DNA from: CAZZEX01 sp964653285
Lineage (GTDB): Bacteria; Chloroflexota; Anaerolineae; B4-G1
NCBI GenBank assembly: GCA_964653285.1
Contig: CAZZEX010000018.1
Coordinates: 1-64,000, forward strand
Length of the DNA stretch: 64,000 nucleotides
Direction of reading: 5' to 3'
Below, piece by piece: positions 17,259-26,613 of this stretch. The first letter of the stretch is position 1, and each line of letters opens with the position of its first letter. The translations under genes were made by a program, and so were the position numbers. Below the pieces are notes generated by a model. That model was given only the letters and a program-made list of their open reading frames with translations, searched no databases and had not been told where the DNA came from.

Positions 17259-17318
17259 CCCTATGTCATTATTGCCCCAGGATTGTGAATAACATTCAGA
17301 ATGTTGAGCCGCTTTTGT

Positions 17319-17344
17319 TCATTGCTCATTGTCTCATTGTTCAT
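17319..17344. repeat. Short TCATTG direct repeats
   Basis: Four copies of TCATTG at 7-8 bp spacing lie between the inverted repeat and the stop of the response regulator. They look like low-complexity spacer; no function is evident. Confidence 0.5.
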
Positions 17345-17358
17345 TGGAACGAAGTTCC

Positions 17359-18093
17359 CTATGGATTGTCCCTGGTACCGGTCAGGAAACGTCGGGCCCG
17401 TCTCTTCTGTTCGCGCAAGGGCACCCAGCCATGCCGGAGAGCATAGACCGCTGCCTGCGTCCGATCCGCCACCCCCAGTTTACTCAAAATGGAGGTCATG
17501 TGATTCTTGACTGTCTGATGGCTGATCCCCAAATGGTAAGCGATTTCCCTGTTACTCATACCCTGGATGACCAACTCTAAGATCTCCATCTCACGGGGAG
17601 AGAGCGGTGCCAGAAACTGCTCCTCTTCCTCGAACACCCCGCCACCGAAGCGCCGAAATTCCTCCAGGAGCCACTCGCCAATGCCAGCCTCATCCAGCAA
17701 GGTTTCACCGATAATGTACCACCCCCGACTCACGTGCCGGATGACGTCCACCAATCGTTCGGGGCTGACATCCTTGGCATAATAGGCCGACGCTCCAGCC
17801 CGGATAGCGTGGTAGACCTGCTCCTCGTCATCGTAGGCGGTGAGCATAATAACGTTAACCTCGGGGCAGAGTGCCTTGAGTTTACGTGTGGCCTGCAAAC
17901 CATTGAGGGTTGGCAGGTTGATATCCATCAACACTACATTCGGAAGCAGTTCCTGTGTCTGTTCAATCGCCTCGGGGCCGTCGGTCGCTTCCCCGACGAT
18001 GCAGAGATCCTCGTGCACAGCCAAGACATTCCGCAGTCCCTGGCGGAAAACCGGATGGTCATCCACAATCATTACCTTGATTCTGCCCGCCAT
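17359..18093 (-). CDS. NarL/FixJ-family response regulator
   Basis: Two-component transcription factor of 244 residues. The receiver domain (about 4-120) has VDDHP, the phospho-acceptor in MDINLPTLNG, and a Lys in AYYAKDVSP. A LuxR-type HTH lies near 170-235 (LSPREMEILELVIQGMSNRE, then GISHQTVKNHMTSILSKLGV). The ATG at 18093 gives a canonical receiver start, so a longer frame from 18129 was not used. The gene lies just upstream of the DegS-like kinase, on the same strand, 245 bp apart with an inverted repeat between. The pair probably forms a DegSU-like system next to the pilin gene. Confidence 0.93.
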   Translation of the reverse strand: MAGRIKVMIVDDHPVFRQGLRNVLAVHEDLCIVGEATDGPEAIEQTQELLPNVVLMDINLPTLNGLQATRKLKALCPEVNVIMLTAYDDEEQVYHAIRAGASAYYAKDVSPERLVDVIRHVSRGWYIIGETLLDEAGIGEWLLEEFRRFGGGVFEEEEQFLAPLSPREMEILELVIQGMSNREIAYHLGISHQTVKNHMTSILSKLGVADRTQAAVYALRHGWVPLREQKRRARRFLTGTRDNP

Positions 18094-18138
18094 GGTTACC
18101 CCCCAGACACGCTCTATATAGTTACCCACTCCACACTA

Positions 18139-18168
18139 AGTATACCACACAACAGGCAAGGAGCGCAA
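18139..18168 (-). promoter_or_regulatory. Possible promoter of the response regulator gene
   Basis: Minus-strand -10 TATACT (18139-18144, 5 of 6) with a weak -35 TTGCGC (18163-18168) at 18-bp spacing, about 45 nt upstream of the preferred ATG. Confidence 0.4.
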
Positions 18169-18264
18169 CTGGATTACACGTTGAGGGTGCATGTCAGTTG
18201 TGGGGCAGGTTTTCAATAAGGGGTGCGGGAGGTGTGGGTAGGTAGGACGCAAGAAGCGGGTATC

Positions 18265-19851
18265 TTATTCTTGTTTCCTCGCCTCATAAAGAAACACCTG
18301 TACCCCCCGTTCTTTGAACACGGGCTGAAAGTGGGTCAAAATAGCCTCTTGCACCTCAGGGCGGACGCGCACCGCGAAACGGAGATCATCAATCACGTAC
18401 CATGTTCGGGGCACTTTGGCCAGGGCGGCGTCCAATTGCGCTACCGACTCGATCCATTGTGCACCTGAGTAGCGTTCCACCGGGCCGTCAGGAGTGTCTA
18501 ACAGCCACGCACCAATCTGTGTTGGGTAATAATCGCATCGCCCCAGGTAGACATAACTGCCAGACCCATTAAACGTCATAATAGCATCTCCCTCACGCCA
18601 ATGATCTTGCACATAGTGGAAAGCCAGATCGTAGCCGTACTCTTGCTTGGTGGTGACTTGGCGCAAAGGCCCCCACAGAAGCACACTTATCAACGTGACG
18701 ATGATCCCGGCCAGCCACGGACTGCCCACTAACGCATGTTTCAGGAAGTGCAACGCTGACAATTTCCTGATCGCATTTGCCATCTCGCAACTACCCAGGA
18801 GGAAAAAGACTGGTACCAACGGCAAGATATAGCGCGGCATGTGCCACGGACTGACCACTGTCAGCGCCAGGACCGTCAACAGCCACACCCCCTGGAGGTA
18901 GAGAGGAACGGCGTCGGTCTGGCGTAACTTCCGGGTGATGGCCCGCTGCAGGAGAACAAAGAGGTTAACTACGAGCAAGATCGTCCACGGCAGGTACTGA
19001 GAACGTAACAACATCGGCCATATCAGGCCCAGTGGATCTACCCAACTCACGTGGGTCAGCGCTGAAAGGGAAATACCTTCGGTAGCAGACACGGGGCTAA
19101 CAACGGGATTAATCCAGGTCGGTTGTCCGGCTGCCGTGAGGGCAGCCATCCCCGCCAGCACGGCCACAGCCAGCAGCCCATCCGTCCAGAGAGCGCGTAT
19201 CCGACGGCGCAGGTCTGCTTCCCCCTGCCGCTCTCGCCTCGTCCATAGATACCAGGCAGGTAGAGCCGCTGCCAGCGAGCACAGCATCAACACCGCACCA
19301 GCCAGGTGCGATAACGCTGCCGCCACCATCGCCAGCCAGAATAGGGCACGCCAGCGCCCTCGCCACTGGCTGGTGAGCCCCTCGGCCATAGCCCATATCC
19401 CTACCACTCCCCACAACTGGAACTGGGCGTAAGCGCGTGACCGAGCACCCCACATCACTGCTTCGGGTGCCAGGGCTAACAAGGCCGAGGCCAGCAGCGC
19501 CACCGCTGGCGAAAAAAAACGCCTGCCCAGGCGGAAAGTGACGGCGACGCTCAGCAGACTGAAGAGGATGCTGGGAAACCGGGCGACGGCCTCACTGAAA
19601 CCAGTCAGGCCAATGAAGGCGGAAACCACATAACTGAACAGTAGTCCATTGTCATAAAAAAGCCCTGATGGCAGTTGAGGTATCCCCTTCTGCACAATCA
19701 TCTGTGCGGCCAAGATTGTTGCAAACTCGTCAATGAAAAGACTGATCTGCCGCAAGTAAACTAACCGCCAGTAGAAGCCCATAGCGATCACCACCAACAC
19801 TGCGATGAAGAATACTCGATTTCGGACTGTCCGGTTATCGTTCCGCATCAT
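18265..19851 (-). CDS. GT39-like integral membrane glycosyltransferase
   Basis: Polytopic protein of 528 residues with about ten hydrophobic segments. Near residue 35 it has the acidic pair of GT-C enzymes in the first extracytoplasmic loop (LRQISLFIDEFATIL), which in PMT/ArnT-like enzymes acts on a polyprenyl-phosphate sugar donor. A soluble C-terminal domain of about 130 residues (PRTWYVIDDLRF) follows the last helix. ATG with GAGGTAAGCC upstream. It is the last gene of a long minus-strand run of membrane glycosyltransferases and flippases. Donor and acceptor are not predictable. Confidence 0.85.
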   Translation of the reverse strand: MMRNDNRTVRNRVFFIAVLVVIAMGFYWRLVYLRQISLFIDEFATILAAQMIVQKGIPQLPSGLFYDNGLLFSYVVSAFIGLTGFSEAVARFPSILFSLLSVAVTFRLGRRFFSPAVALLASALLALAPEAVMWGARSRAYAQFQLWGVVGIWAMAEGLTSQWRGRWRALFWLAMVAAALSHLAGAVLMLCSLAAALPAWYLWTRRERQGEADLRRRIRALWTDGLLAVAVLAGMAALTAAGQPTWINPVVSPVSATEGISLSALTHVSWVDPLGLIWPMLLRSQYLPWTILLVVNLFVLLQRAITRKLRQTDAVPLYLQGVWLLTVLALTVVSPWHMPRYILPLVPVFFLLGSCEMANAIRKLSALHFLKHALVGSPWLAGIIVTLISVLLWGPLRQVTTKQEYGYDLAFHYVQDHWREGDAIMTFNGSGSYVYLGRCDYYPTQIGAWLLDTPDGPVERYSGAQWIESVAQLDAALAKVPRTWYVIDDLRFAVRVRPEVQEAILTHFQPVFKERGVQVFLYEARKQE

Positions 19852-19898
19852 GGCTTACCTCTTCGTCGTCGTCCGTAGATTGCAGATTTGCGGGCCGA

Positions 19899-20816
19899 TC
19901 ACTCACTCTGTTGGCGGAAGGAACCGACGATAGCTGCCCCTACGAGTGCCGGCAATAACTGCACGATTACAAAGTGAGCAAAGAAGGTGTTAAACGCCAC
20001 TGACTCTCTCACCCCCAACCGCCGCAGCAGCAGTATGGCAGTCCACTCCCGGACACCCACCCCACCGATAGCGATGGGCAGAATGGTGCTCAATGTGATG
20101 ATAGGAAAATAGGGAACGACAGTCCATGGCGCTTCTGCCCAGAAAGCCCGCATCAGCACAAAAGCCTGGCCGTAAAAGACGGTGAACCCAGCCAGTGACA
20201 GTACCATGTTGAGGGCAAGTTGCGAAAGAGGGGTTCTGGTCAGCCCACTCACGATGGCGGGAATCCGAAGCCGGGCCAGCCAGCCGCCATCCACACCAGT
20301 GGCCAATTCCTCCAACTTCGGCAGCAGGAGCAGCATCCCGCTCCATGCGACGACGGTGCCGACGAAGATGACGCCGCCGATGGTCCGCGCGGCCGGCTCC
20401 CTGGTCAGGAACAGCCCGATGCCGGCAAACAGGCTCACCGTGGAGAGATCTACCAGCTTGTCCAGGATCACCTTGCCGGTGAGTCCAGCCGTGTCCCCGG
20501 TGCGCACGAATAGTCCCCGTCCAACTTCCCCGGCTGCCATGGGAGTCAGCACCGCTAAAGCCAGGCCAGCCAGGTAACTGCGCAACGCTCCCCGGAAGGA
20601 GATAGAACACTGTGTCCGGGCCAGGAACAGCCAGCGCAGCGTTTTTACACCGATGACAACCGGCGTGAAGAGCAGGCTCAACAGCAGCGGTCCCGGCCGA
20701 CTGGTCTTGATCGTGGCCCAGATCGACTCTGGTCCCACCCAGACCAGGATCAATACCACCAGCGCCAGCGTGAGGCCTATCCTTACCCATTTTTTGTTGA
20801 ACCAACGGACGCTCAT
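19899..20816 (-). CDS. Flippase-like UPF0104 (LPG synthetase TM-like) membrane protein
   Basis: Membrane protein of 305 residues in the lysylphosphatidylglycerol-synthase transmembrane/UPF0104 family. It lacks the aminoacyltransferase domain, as in the AglD-like members found beside glycosyltransferases. About eight hydrophobic segments are visible; family motifs are LRWLFLARTQ, a conserved GEVGRGLFV and IGGVGVREW near the C-terminus. The ATG at 20816 overlaps the TGA of the upstream methyltransferase (ATGA), which implies translational coupling, so this start is preferred over the longer frame from 20906. A role in lipid-linked glycan or lipid handling is inferred from family and neighbours. 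Confidence 0.85.
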   Translation of the reverse strand: MSVRWFNKKWVRIGLTLALVVLILVWVGPESIWATIKTSRPGPLLLSLLFTPVVIGVKTLRWLFLARTQCSISFRGALRSYLAGLALAVLTPMAAGEVGRGLFVRTGDTAGLTGKVILDKLVDLSTVSLFAGIGLFLTREPAARTIGGVIFVGTVVAWSGMLLLLPKLEELATGVDGGWLARLRIPAIVSGLTRTPLSQLALNMVLSLAGFTVFYGQAFVLMRAFWAEAPWTVVPYFPIITLSTILPIAIGGVGVREWTAILLLRRLGVRESVAFNTFFAHFVIVQLLPALVGAAIVGSFRQQSE

Positions 20817-21589
20817 TGCCTGCTCCGTTGCAGGTGAGCAAAGATGTTCAGGCAGAAAGGTTTGTGATAGACAATGTGTTGAATGGTCACCCCGTCCGTC
20901 TGGCATAGATGAACCAGATCCTGCTTGCGAAACACCTGCACATGCCCGATGGCAAGACCTTCGCTCAACTGGCCCAACAGACGTGTCAACCGCAATGCTC
21001 GTAACCCCCGCTTGATAGCCAGGACCAATAGCTCGTTCGGAACACTTAAAAAGATGCGGCCGTCAGGCCGGGTGATACGAATCAATTCGCGCAGGCCCAC
21101 GTCGGGCGCCGGCAAATGCTCCAGGATTTCGCTGGCGATAACCACGTCCACACTGGCATCCGGTAACCGAATCGCCTGGATGTCCGAGACAACGTACGCT
21201 GCCCGATCGGGACCAATGCGCTGGCGGGCCAGTTCCAGTAATGCCGGGTCAATGTCCACGCAGATCACATGACAGCCTCGCGTTACCAGGTCCGCCGCCA
21301 GGTAACCGCTCTCGCAGCCAACGTCGGCCACAGTTTCTCCCGGCCGGGCGTCCACCATCCGCAAGAACCCCCGACGCCTGTGTAGCTCCTTCCACCGCAC
21401 CAACGGGTTGGGGTGTCGGTCTTTGATCGCCATAGACTGAAAGCGGTTGAGTTCCCGGTTCCATGCTTCCAGGTCCAAGGGCCAGTCGTTCTTCCAAAAG
21501 CGCACATGCCCGTCGGCCAGATACTCCTTAACAAAGAGGTCGTCACCGATGCGGTATTCTTCCGTCCGCACTCTCTCAGTGACATCCAT
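20813..21589 (-). CDS. Class I SAM-dependent methyltransferase
   Basis: 258-residue methyltransferase with SAM-binding motif I VADVGCESGYLAAD near residue 87, an acidic motif II (VICVDIDPALLELA), and the motif SEILEHLPAPDVGLRELIRI typical of Methyltransf_11 enzymes. The start codon shares one base with the stop of the upstream GT2 gene, and its own stop overlaps the start of the flippase-like gene, so the three are translationally coupled. The substrate is probably a glycan or lipid-linked intermediate, inferred from context. Confidence 0.9.
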   Translation of the reverse strand: MDVTERVRTEEYRIGDDLFVKEYLADGHVRFWKNDWPLDLEAWNRELNRFQSMAIKDRHPNPLVRWKELHRRRGFLRMVDARPGETVADVGCESGYLAADLVTRGCHVICVDIDPALLELARQRIGPDRAAYVVSDIQAIRLPDASVDVVIASEILEHLPAPDVGLRELIRITRPDGRIFLSVPNELLVLAIKRGLRALRLTRLLGQLSEGLAIGHVQVFRKQDLVHLCQTDGVTIQHIVYHKPFCLNIFAHLQRSRQ

Positions 21590-22587
21590 CAGTCACTACA
21601 GCCTTCCTCAGTTACCCACTGCCGCACTTGCCGACGCAACAGTCGGTTCTCCCGCTGGAGCTTGAAAATCTCCCGGCGCAGCACGCCGACCTGCAAGGCG
21701 ATGAAGCCGAAGGACAAAATCTGTAACCCAGCCAGCATAAGAATGACCACCAGTGTGGTCAGCGGACGGCCAGGGTTCAGCGTTCCCTGGAAACGCAGAA
21801 CAGAGACGTAGATTCCCCCCAGCAACCCGGCCACCAGCAACAGCAGGCCCAACCCGCCAAAAACCAGAAAAGGTTTCTCGCTGAAGGAAAAGAACAGGTG
21901 GGAGATCGCCGTCCCGCCAAAGCGAAATTTGGACCGCCCCTTCTTGCGACCGCGCAGGATTGCCGGCACTTCTCTCACTCGATAGCCTGCACCCAATGCC
22001 CGGGAAAGGATCTCCAGATGGATCTCTTTGCCGTCAGATTCCAGGTCCAGCGCGTCCAACACCTCACGGCGATAGGCGCGAAAGATGCCGGTAAAGGTAT
22101 AGATGTTCTTGTTAACGGTGGCCTGCAACACCCTGTTGCCCCACCGACTGATGAGTAGCCGCCTCGGATCTACGCCTTCAGTCCCACCACCTGGCATGTA
22201 GGGGGAACCCAGCACAAAGTCAATCTCCGGATCGGCGCACAACGCATCCAGCAGATTCAGAATATAGCCAGGCTCGTAGCTCAGATCGGCGTCCGTCGAG
22301 ACAATGATCTTGCCCCGCGCCTGCGCGAACCCCACTCGCAGGGCACGTCCCCGGCCAGCATTGCGGGTGTAGCCGGCCGGTATCACACGCGGATCCACTC
22401 TTGCCAACTGCTCGATCACAGCCCGCGTATCATCGGTGCTCCCGTCGTCAACGAGAATCACCTCCCATCGCTCCGGCCGCCCGGCAAAGGTGACAGCGAT
22501 TCGCTCCACTGTGTCGGCAACGTTCTCGGATTCGTTGTAGGCTGGAACCACGATACTGACATCAATCGGCTCGTCGGTTTGACTCAT
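21589..22587 (-). CDS. GT2 glycosyltransferase with C-terminal membrane helices (DPM/GtrB-like)
   Basis: 332-residue GT-A fold enzyme. The N-terminal VVPAYNESENVADTVERI and the nucleotide-sugar motif VSTDADLSYEPGY (DAD) are typical of polyprenyl-phosphate glycosyltransferases. Two C-terminal membrane helices near 233-300 (GLGLLLLVAGLLGG and VILMLAGLQILSFGF) precede a basic, coiled-coil tail. The ATG at 22587 follows AGGAG; longer frames begin at 22605 or TTG 22635. It probably loads a sugar onto polyprenyl phosphate to supply the GT-C enzymes around it. Confidence 0.9.
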   Translation of the reverse strand: MSQTDEPIDVSIVVPAYNESENVADTVERIAVTFAGRPERWEVILVDDGSTDDTRAVIEQLARVDPRVIPAGYTRNAGRGRALRVGFAQARGKIIVSTDADLSYEPGYILNLLDALCADPEIDFVLGSPYMPGGGTEGVDPRRLLISRWGNRVLQATVNKNIYTFTGIFRAYRREVLDALDLESDGKEIHLEILSRALGAGYRVREVPAILRGRKKGRSKFRFGGTAISHLFFSFSEKPFLVFGGLGLLLLVAGLLGGIYVSVLRFQGTLNPGRPLTTLVVILMLAGLQILSFGFIALQVGVLRREIFKLQRENRLLRRQVRQWVTEEGCSD

Positions 22588-22724
22588 GTGTTCATCTCCT
22601 GTCATGCGGCCCCTCGCCTGTGAGGACGGGGACAACGTGCTGGCTCGCCTTCCCGTGATCAGTCAGCAGCCGGTTGATCTCCTCCGGCATGCGCCGGTTG
22701 AAACTGCGCACAGGGCTCGCACAC

Positions 22725-24368
22725 TCACCACTCTACAGCGTACAGCACCGCTTGCCCTTCCTTCTCCTCCCAGGTCGCCACCACGCTAAGCCGCGTGTCG
22801 CTCTCCTCACCAGCATAAAGCGCGGCCAGCGGCGCAGGACGGTTTCGATCGAGCAACAGATATTCGACGTGATATCTCTCGGCGACCCTTAAGAGATCTT
22901 CCACATCCCCGTTCGGAACGACCACAGCCGACCTACCTACATGATACCAAAAACCAGGGGGGTTGCCAACCATGACTATAGTACTACTCGGAACACCTCG
23001 CGTGGTCAGCCATGTTCCAACCTCCTGGTAGATCCGACCAGCATCCCACCACGCGGGCAGCTTGTCCAGACTGACGTAGAGACTCAGAAGGATCGCCAGG
23101 ACGACGGAGCCGGCGGTGAATACTGCCCGGGCCTGCCGCACGTTCCAGCGCCGCCGCCAGCGCGCTGCCCACTTCACGACCACGTCCAGTCCCTCCATTG
23201 CCGCCGCGTGCAGAAAGGGCAGCAGCGCCCCACTGGAGTGGAAGAAGCCGCCGCGCCAGCCCGGGAAAGTAAAGGCCAGAGAGTGAAGCAGGTATAAGAG
23301 AAAAAGGCATATCAGCGAAAGGGCAAAAGGGGGACGGCGGCGCAGGCGGTAGAGGCCGATGAGAACGAAAGGTAGCAGGAAGACCTGGCAGTCCTCGGCT
23401 AACAGGCGCTGGAAGTTAGCCCACAACGCGAAGAGTTTAGAATGCAGAATATTGCCCCAACCCCAGGCCAGGTAGGAGCGGAGGGAGAGGTCACAGCCGT
23501 AGCAAAACAAGTCGTCGTAGGTGGTGAGCCAGAGGGTTTTCATCCCAGCGGGGGAAAGCGGCGTACCAATCACGCTCAGGTTACGGACGAACCAGGGCCC
23601 CATCACGAGCAGGTAGCCCAGAATGACAAATAACAAATGACAAATGAGCAAACGGTGTGCGTGTTGCGTGTTGCGTGATTGGGAAGAGAGTAAGGGGCCG
23701 AGGGCCACCACGGGCAGCAGCAGGATGCCGTCGGCGCGGGTCAGGTGGGCCAGGCCAACCAACAAACCAACCACCAAACTAACTAACCACCCACCCACCC
23801 GCTTTCTGCCCCCTGCTTCCTGCATCCCGCGTCCCGTCAGCCACAGCGCCAGGCTGCCGAAGACGGCGAAGGGCGCGAATGTCTCTGGGAGCGTCCAGTG
23901 GGGAAAAAAGAAACCGCTGAAGAGGGTGAGAAGGCCGGCGGCCCAGGCGTGCCGGCGCAGCCCCGTGGCTTGCCAGGCGACAAAGTAACTGACGAGGGGA
24001 AGCAGGGCAGAGAGCAGAACAAAGGGAAGTTGAGCAGCCAGGAACGAATGGCCCGAAAGAGAAGAAAGTAGCGCCACGAACGGTGCAGCCAGGATAGAAG
24101 GGAGCGGCATCCAGTAGAGAAAGCCAGGATGGGGAATACCAGTCGGGTTATCGAGGTAGTGCCAAAGGAAGGGTTCTGTAAATCCATATCCCTCCGCCAA
24201 CTGCCACGCGCCCACGGTGTAGTAGTAGGTATCCACATAGGGCGGGCCAGTCAACAACCAGGCGGTCAGCAAGCGCACGACCAACGCCAGGCAGAAGAGG
24301 ATCAACCAATCTCGTCTGCTTACCCAGCGCCGCCTGTTCACGGCGGCGCCTCGGTCGTCATGATGCAC
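22725..24368 (-). CDS. GT39-like integral membrane glycosyltransferase
   Basis: 547-residue polytopic protein with around ten hydrophobic segments. The first extracytoplasmic loop has the acidic residue motif PPYVDTYYYTVGAWQLAEG, followed by IPHPGFLYWMPLPSI, as in uncharacterised GT-C families. The C-terminal soluble part holds VPNGDVEDLLRVAERYHVEY and LLLDRNRPAP. The only good start is GTG at 24368, with GGAGGGACGGAG upstream; it overlaps the previous gene by 11 bp. Function beyond a membrane glycosyltransferase fold cannot be fixed. Confidence 0.82.
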   Translation of the reverse strand: MHHDDRGAAVNRRRWVSRRDWLILFCLALVVRLLTAWLLTGPPYVDTYYYTVGAWQLAEGYGFTEPFLWHYLDNPTGIPHPGFLYWMPLPSILAAPFVALLSSLSGHSFLAAQLPFVLLSALLPLVSYFVAWQATGLRRHAWAAGLLTLFSGFFFPHWTLPETFAPFAVFGSLALWLTGRGMQEAGGRKRVGGWLVSLVVGLLVGLAHLTRADGILLLPVVALGPLLSSQSRNTQHAHRLLICHLLFVILGYLLVMGPWFVRNLSVIGTPLSPAGMKTLWLTTYDDLFCYGCDLSLRSYLAWGWGNILHSKLFALWANFQRLLAEDCQVFLLPFVLIGLYRLRRRPPFALSLICLFLLYLLHSLAFTFPGWRGGFFHSSGALLPFLHAAAMEGLDVVVKWAARWRRRWNVRQARAVFTAGSVVLAILLSLYVSLDKLPAWWDAGRIYQEVGTWLTTRGVPSSTIVMVGNPPGFWYHVGRSAVVVPNGDVEDLLRVAERYHVEYLLLDRNRPAPLAALYAGEESDTRLSVVATWEEKEGQAVLYAVEW

Positions 24369-25317
24369 CGCTCCGTCCCTCCGTCGTCAGCGAGAGCAAG
24401 GTGCTGAACCCGGCCCAGATCAGCACGAAGACGAAGACGTAGGCCCGCTGGGCGATGACAAAGGTGAGGGCCTCCTGCTGGGAGACGCCGCCCAGCAACA
24501 ACACGCCGTACCAACTTGCGTCGAACAAGCCCAGCGCACCGGGGGTCACTGCCAACACCAGGCTGAGTTGGGTTATTGGAAAGCCAGCAACGAAGACGAG
24601 CCAGGGATAGACCACCCCCACCGCACGAGCGATGTAGTAGAAACGGGTCGCGAGAATACCGTTGAGCAGTAACGACAGCCCCAGTGCCCTCATGGCAGTT
24701 GAGCGGGCCGGCAACAGGTCAACAGTGGCACTCTCCAGGTCGAGGTGCACGGCGGACGTCAGCCAGGGGACACGCCCCAGCCACCTGACAAGAGAGAACC
24801 GTCGCCCGATGGCTGTGGCCCACCAGAGCCCACCAGCCAACGCCAGGGTCAGACCCAACGCCAGTCCAATGAAACTACCCGGCAAAACCCCGCCTTGCAG
24901 GAAGAACAGGGCCGGAACCGCCAGTACGCCCAGTAGCATCAAGTCAAAGAGATTATCCATCATCACGATCCAGACGGCGCGTTTGAGCGAGACACCCAGG
25001 GCTCGCAGAGCGACCGATTTGCCACCCAGGGTACTCAGGCTGCGAGGCACCACGAGGCCAAGGGCACGGGCCGTCATATTCAGATAGTAGAAACGTCGCC
25101 ACGAGGCCAGTTCCCGGCCCGCCACGGAGTGGGCCACAAGTTGCAGTCGAGTGGCAGACAACATATTAGCCGCTCCGCCCAGCAGAAAAGCGATCAGGAT
25201 GTCTTCCGGAGCACCAGACAGGATCTGCTGCCAGGTCTCCACCCCACCCGACCACAGGATAAACCCGAACAGTACCAGGCTGAACAGTTGCAGGGCCAGC
25301 CGGAGCCAGCGTTTCAT
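24358..25317 (-). CDS. Flippase-like UPF0104 (LPG synthetase TM-like) membrane protein
   Basis: 319-residue paralogue of the protein at 19899-20816. It has about eight membrane segments and the family pattern LGLVVPRSLSTLGGKSVALR, where the other copy has the GEVGRG version, plus a C-terminal TPGALGLFDASWYGVLL. The ATG at 25317 (MKRWLRLALQL) is preferred because the longer frame would overlap the upstream gene and adds a non-hydrophobic extension. It sits between two membrane glycosyltransferase genes, overlapping the next by 11 bp. Confidence 0.85.
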   Translation of the reverse strand: MKRWLRLALQLFSLVLFGFILWSGGVETWQQILSGAPEDILIAFLLGGAANMLSATRLQLVAHSVAGRELASWRRFYYLNMTARALGLVVPRSLSTLGGKSVALRALGVSLKRAVWIVMMDNLFDLMLLGVLAVPALFFLQGGVLPGSFIGLALGLTLALAGGLWWATAIGRRFSLVRWLGRVPWLTSAVHLDLESATVDLLPARSTAMRALGLSLLLNGILATRFYYIARAVGVVYPWLVFVAGFPITQLSLVLAVTPGALGLFDASWYGVLLLGGVSQQEALTFVIAQRAYVFVFVLIWAGFSTLLSLTTEGRSGAS

Positions 25318-25361
25318 CGCATCCCGCCGGGGTCGGAAGGGCTCGCCGTCCGCCGGGTGAT

Positions 25362-26570
25362 TCACCGGCAACGCACCTCGCTCCCCACCAGTACGGCCAG
25401 GCTCAAGAGCGGCAGGGGCAGGAACATAACCGGGTTCTCCCACTCACCTTTGACGGTGCTCAGGAAGAGCGCCCACAGCGCCACCAGCAGAACACTCACC
25501 CCCATCAGCACCCACCAGCGCCCCCACCGCTCCAACGATCTATGCAGCCAGGCGAACAGTGGGATGAACAGCATCACCTGGTTGGTACTGCCAGTCTGGA
25601 AGGGCACCAATAGACTGACGACGATGGTCCAATAGACAGCACGAAGAAAGGACTCTCCATCATCCTGCCAGCCCCGCCGCCAGGCCGTCAGCATTGCCAG
25701 CAGCAGGAGCCCGGCCAGCCCGTAGCGCACGGCCTCCGGCCCTCCCGGCCACACCAGGCCCATCAAGACCGCCAGAGGGTTGCGCCCGCCGGCTACTCCG
25801 CTGTAACGCCGTACATCTTCCAGGAAACTGACGGGCCAGCGGGGGAAAAGGGCCAGCGAGGCCAGCAACAGCAGCCCCCCTCCCGCCAGCAGCCCTCCCA
25901 CCAGCCGCCAGCGACGCCGCCCTACCGCCCATACCACCAGCCAGGGGACGATGAAAACGACCATCTGCGGCTTGATGAAGGTGGCTGCCAGCCACATGCC
26001 GGCCCAGCCATCGCGACCGTGTTGCAGCGCCCACAGCGCGGCCACCAGGAAGAGAGTAACGTGCAGGGTGAACTGGCCCAGGATGATGGTGCGGACAACG
26101 GGGTAGAAAAAGAACGTCCCCAAAAACAACCCGGCCAGTCCAATCGGCGATGGTCTCAACCGCTCTAGGCGCAACAGGCCTATTACCGTCGCCACACCCA
26201 CCCACTGCAGCGTCACCATCCATGTCGCCTGGGCCCAGTCGTAGGAGCAGTAAACCAGTGGCCAGAACAGAAAAACCACGGGGAGTGGGAAGGCGAAACT
26301 GAAACTGTTTTTCGCCTCCCGGGTCGGGCCAAGTATATCCGCCTGAATCTCAGCGGTGACCTCCGGGCTATAGGGGTCACGTCCTTCCAGGAGTAACGCC
26401 CGCGCCCCAGCCCAACGGGGATAGAAATCGTTGCCACCGGGGAAGCGGGTGGTGAAAAAGGCGTGCACCGCCATGCTCTCAAGGGCGAACAGTGCCCCGA
26501 CCAGCAGCCCGACGAGCAGCCACATTCGCGGTGAGTGTGATAACTTGCTATTCACAATTCGCCCATTCAT
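25362..26570 (-). CDS. GT87/DUF2029-like membrane mannosyltransferase homologue
   Basis: 402-residue polytopic protein. The pattern GNDFYPRWAGARALLLEGRD followed by PYSPEV in the first loop, and FIKPQMVVFIVPWL in the middle, are hallmarks of the DUF2029/GT87 family, whose known members are polyprenol-phosphate-mannose-dependent alpha-mannosyltransferases. The ATG at 26570 (MNGRIVNSK) lies 44 bp after the stop of the upstream gene; a longer frame from 26741 overlaps that gene by 128 bp and was rejected. Two GT2 enzymes that could make the donor are nearby. Confidence 0.85.
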   Translation of the reverse strand: MNGRIVNSKLSHSPRMWLLVGLLVGALFALESMAVHAFFTTRFPGGNDFYPRWAGARALLLEGRDPYSPEVTAEIQADILGPTREAKNSFSFAFPLPVVFLFWPLVYCSYDWAQATWMVTLQWVGVATVIGLLRLERLRPSPIGLAGLFLGTFFFYPVVRTIILGQFTLHVTLFLVAALWALQHGRDGWAGMWLAATFIKPQMVVFIVPWLVVWAVGRRRWRLVGGLLAGGGLLLLASLALFPRWPVSFLEDVRRYSGVAGGRNPLAVLMGLVWPGGPEAVRYGLAGLLLLAMLTAWRRGWQDDGESFLRAVYWTIVVSLLVPFQTGSTNQVMLFIPLFAWLHRSLERWGRWWVLMGVSVLLVALWALFLSTVKGEWENPVMFLPLPLLSLAVLVGSEVRCR

Positions 26571-26613
26571 CCCAGGGCTTGCAGCCACCGTTGCGATCAC
26601 ATCCTCGTCCAGC

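Noticed and set aside
25318..25443. N-terminal extension of the flippase-like gene
   Set aside because: The extension overlaps the upstream GT87-like coding region, is Pro/Arg-rich and lacks a ribosome site; the ATG at 25317 starts the first membrane-targeting helix.
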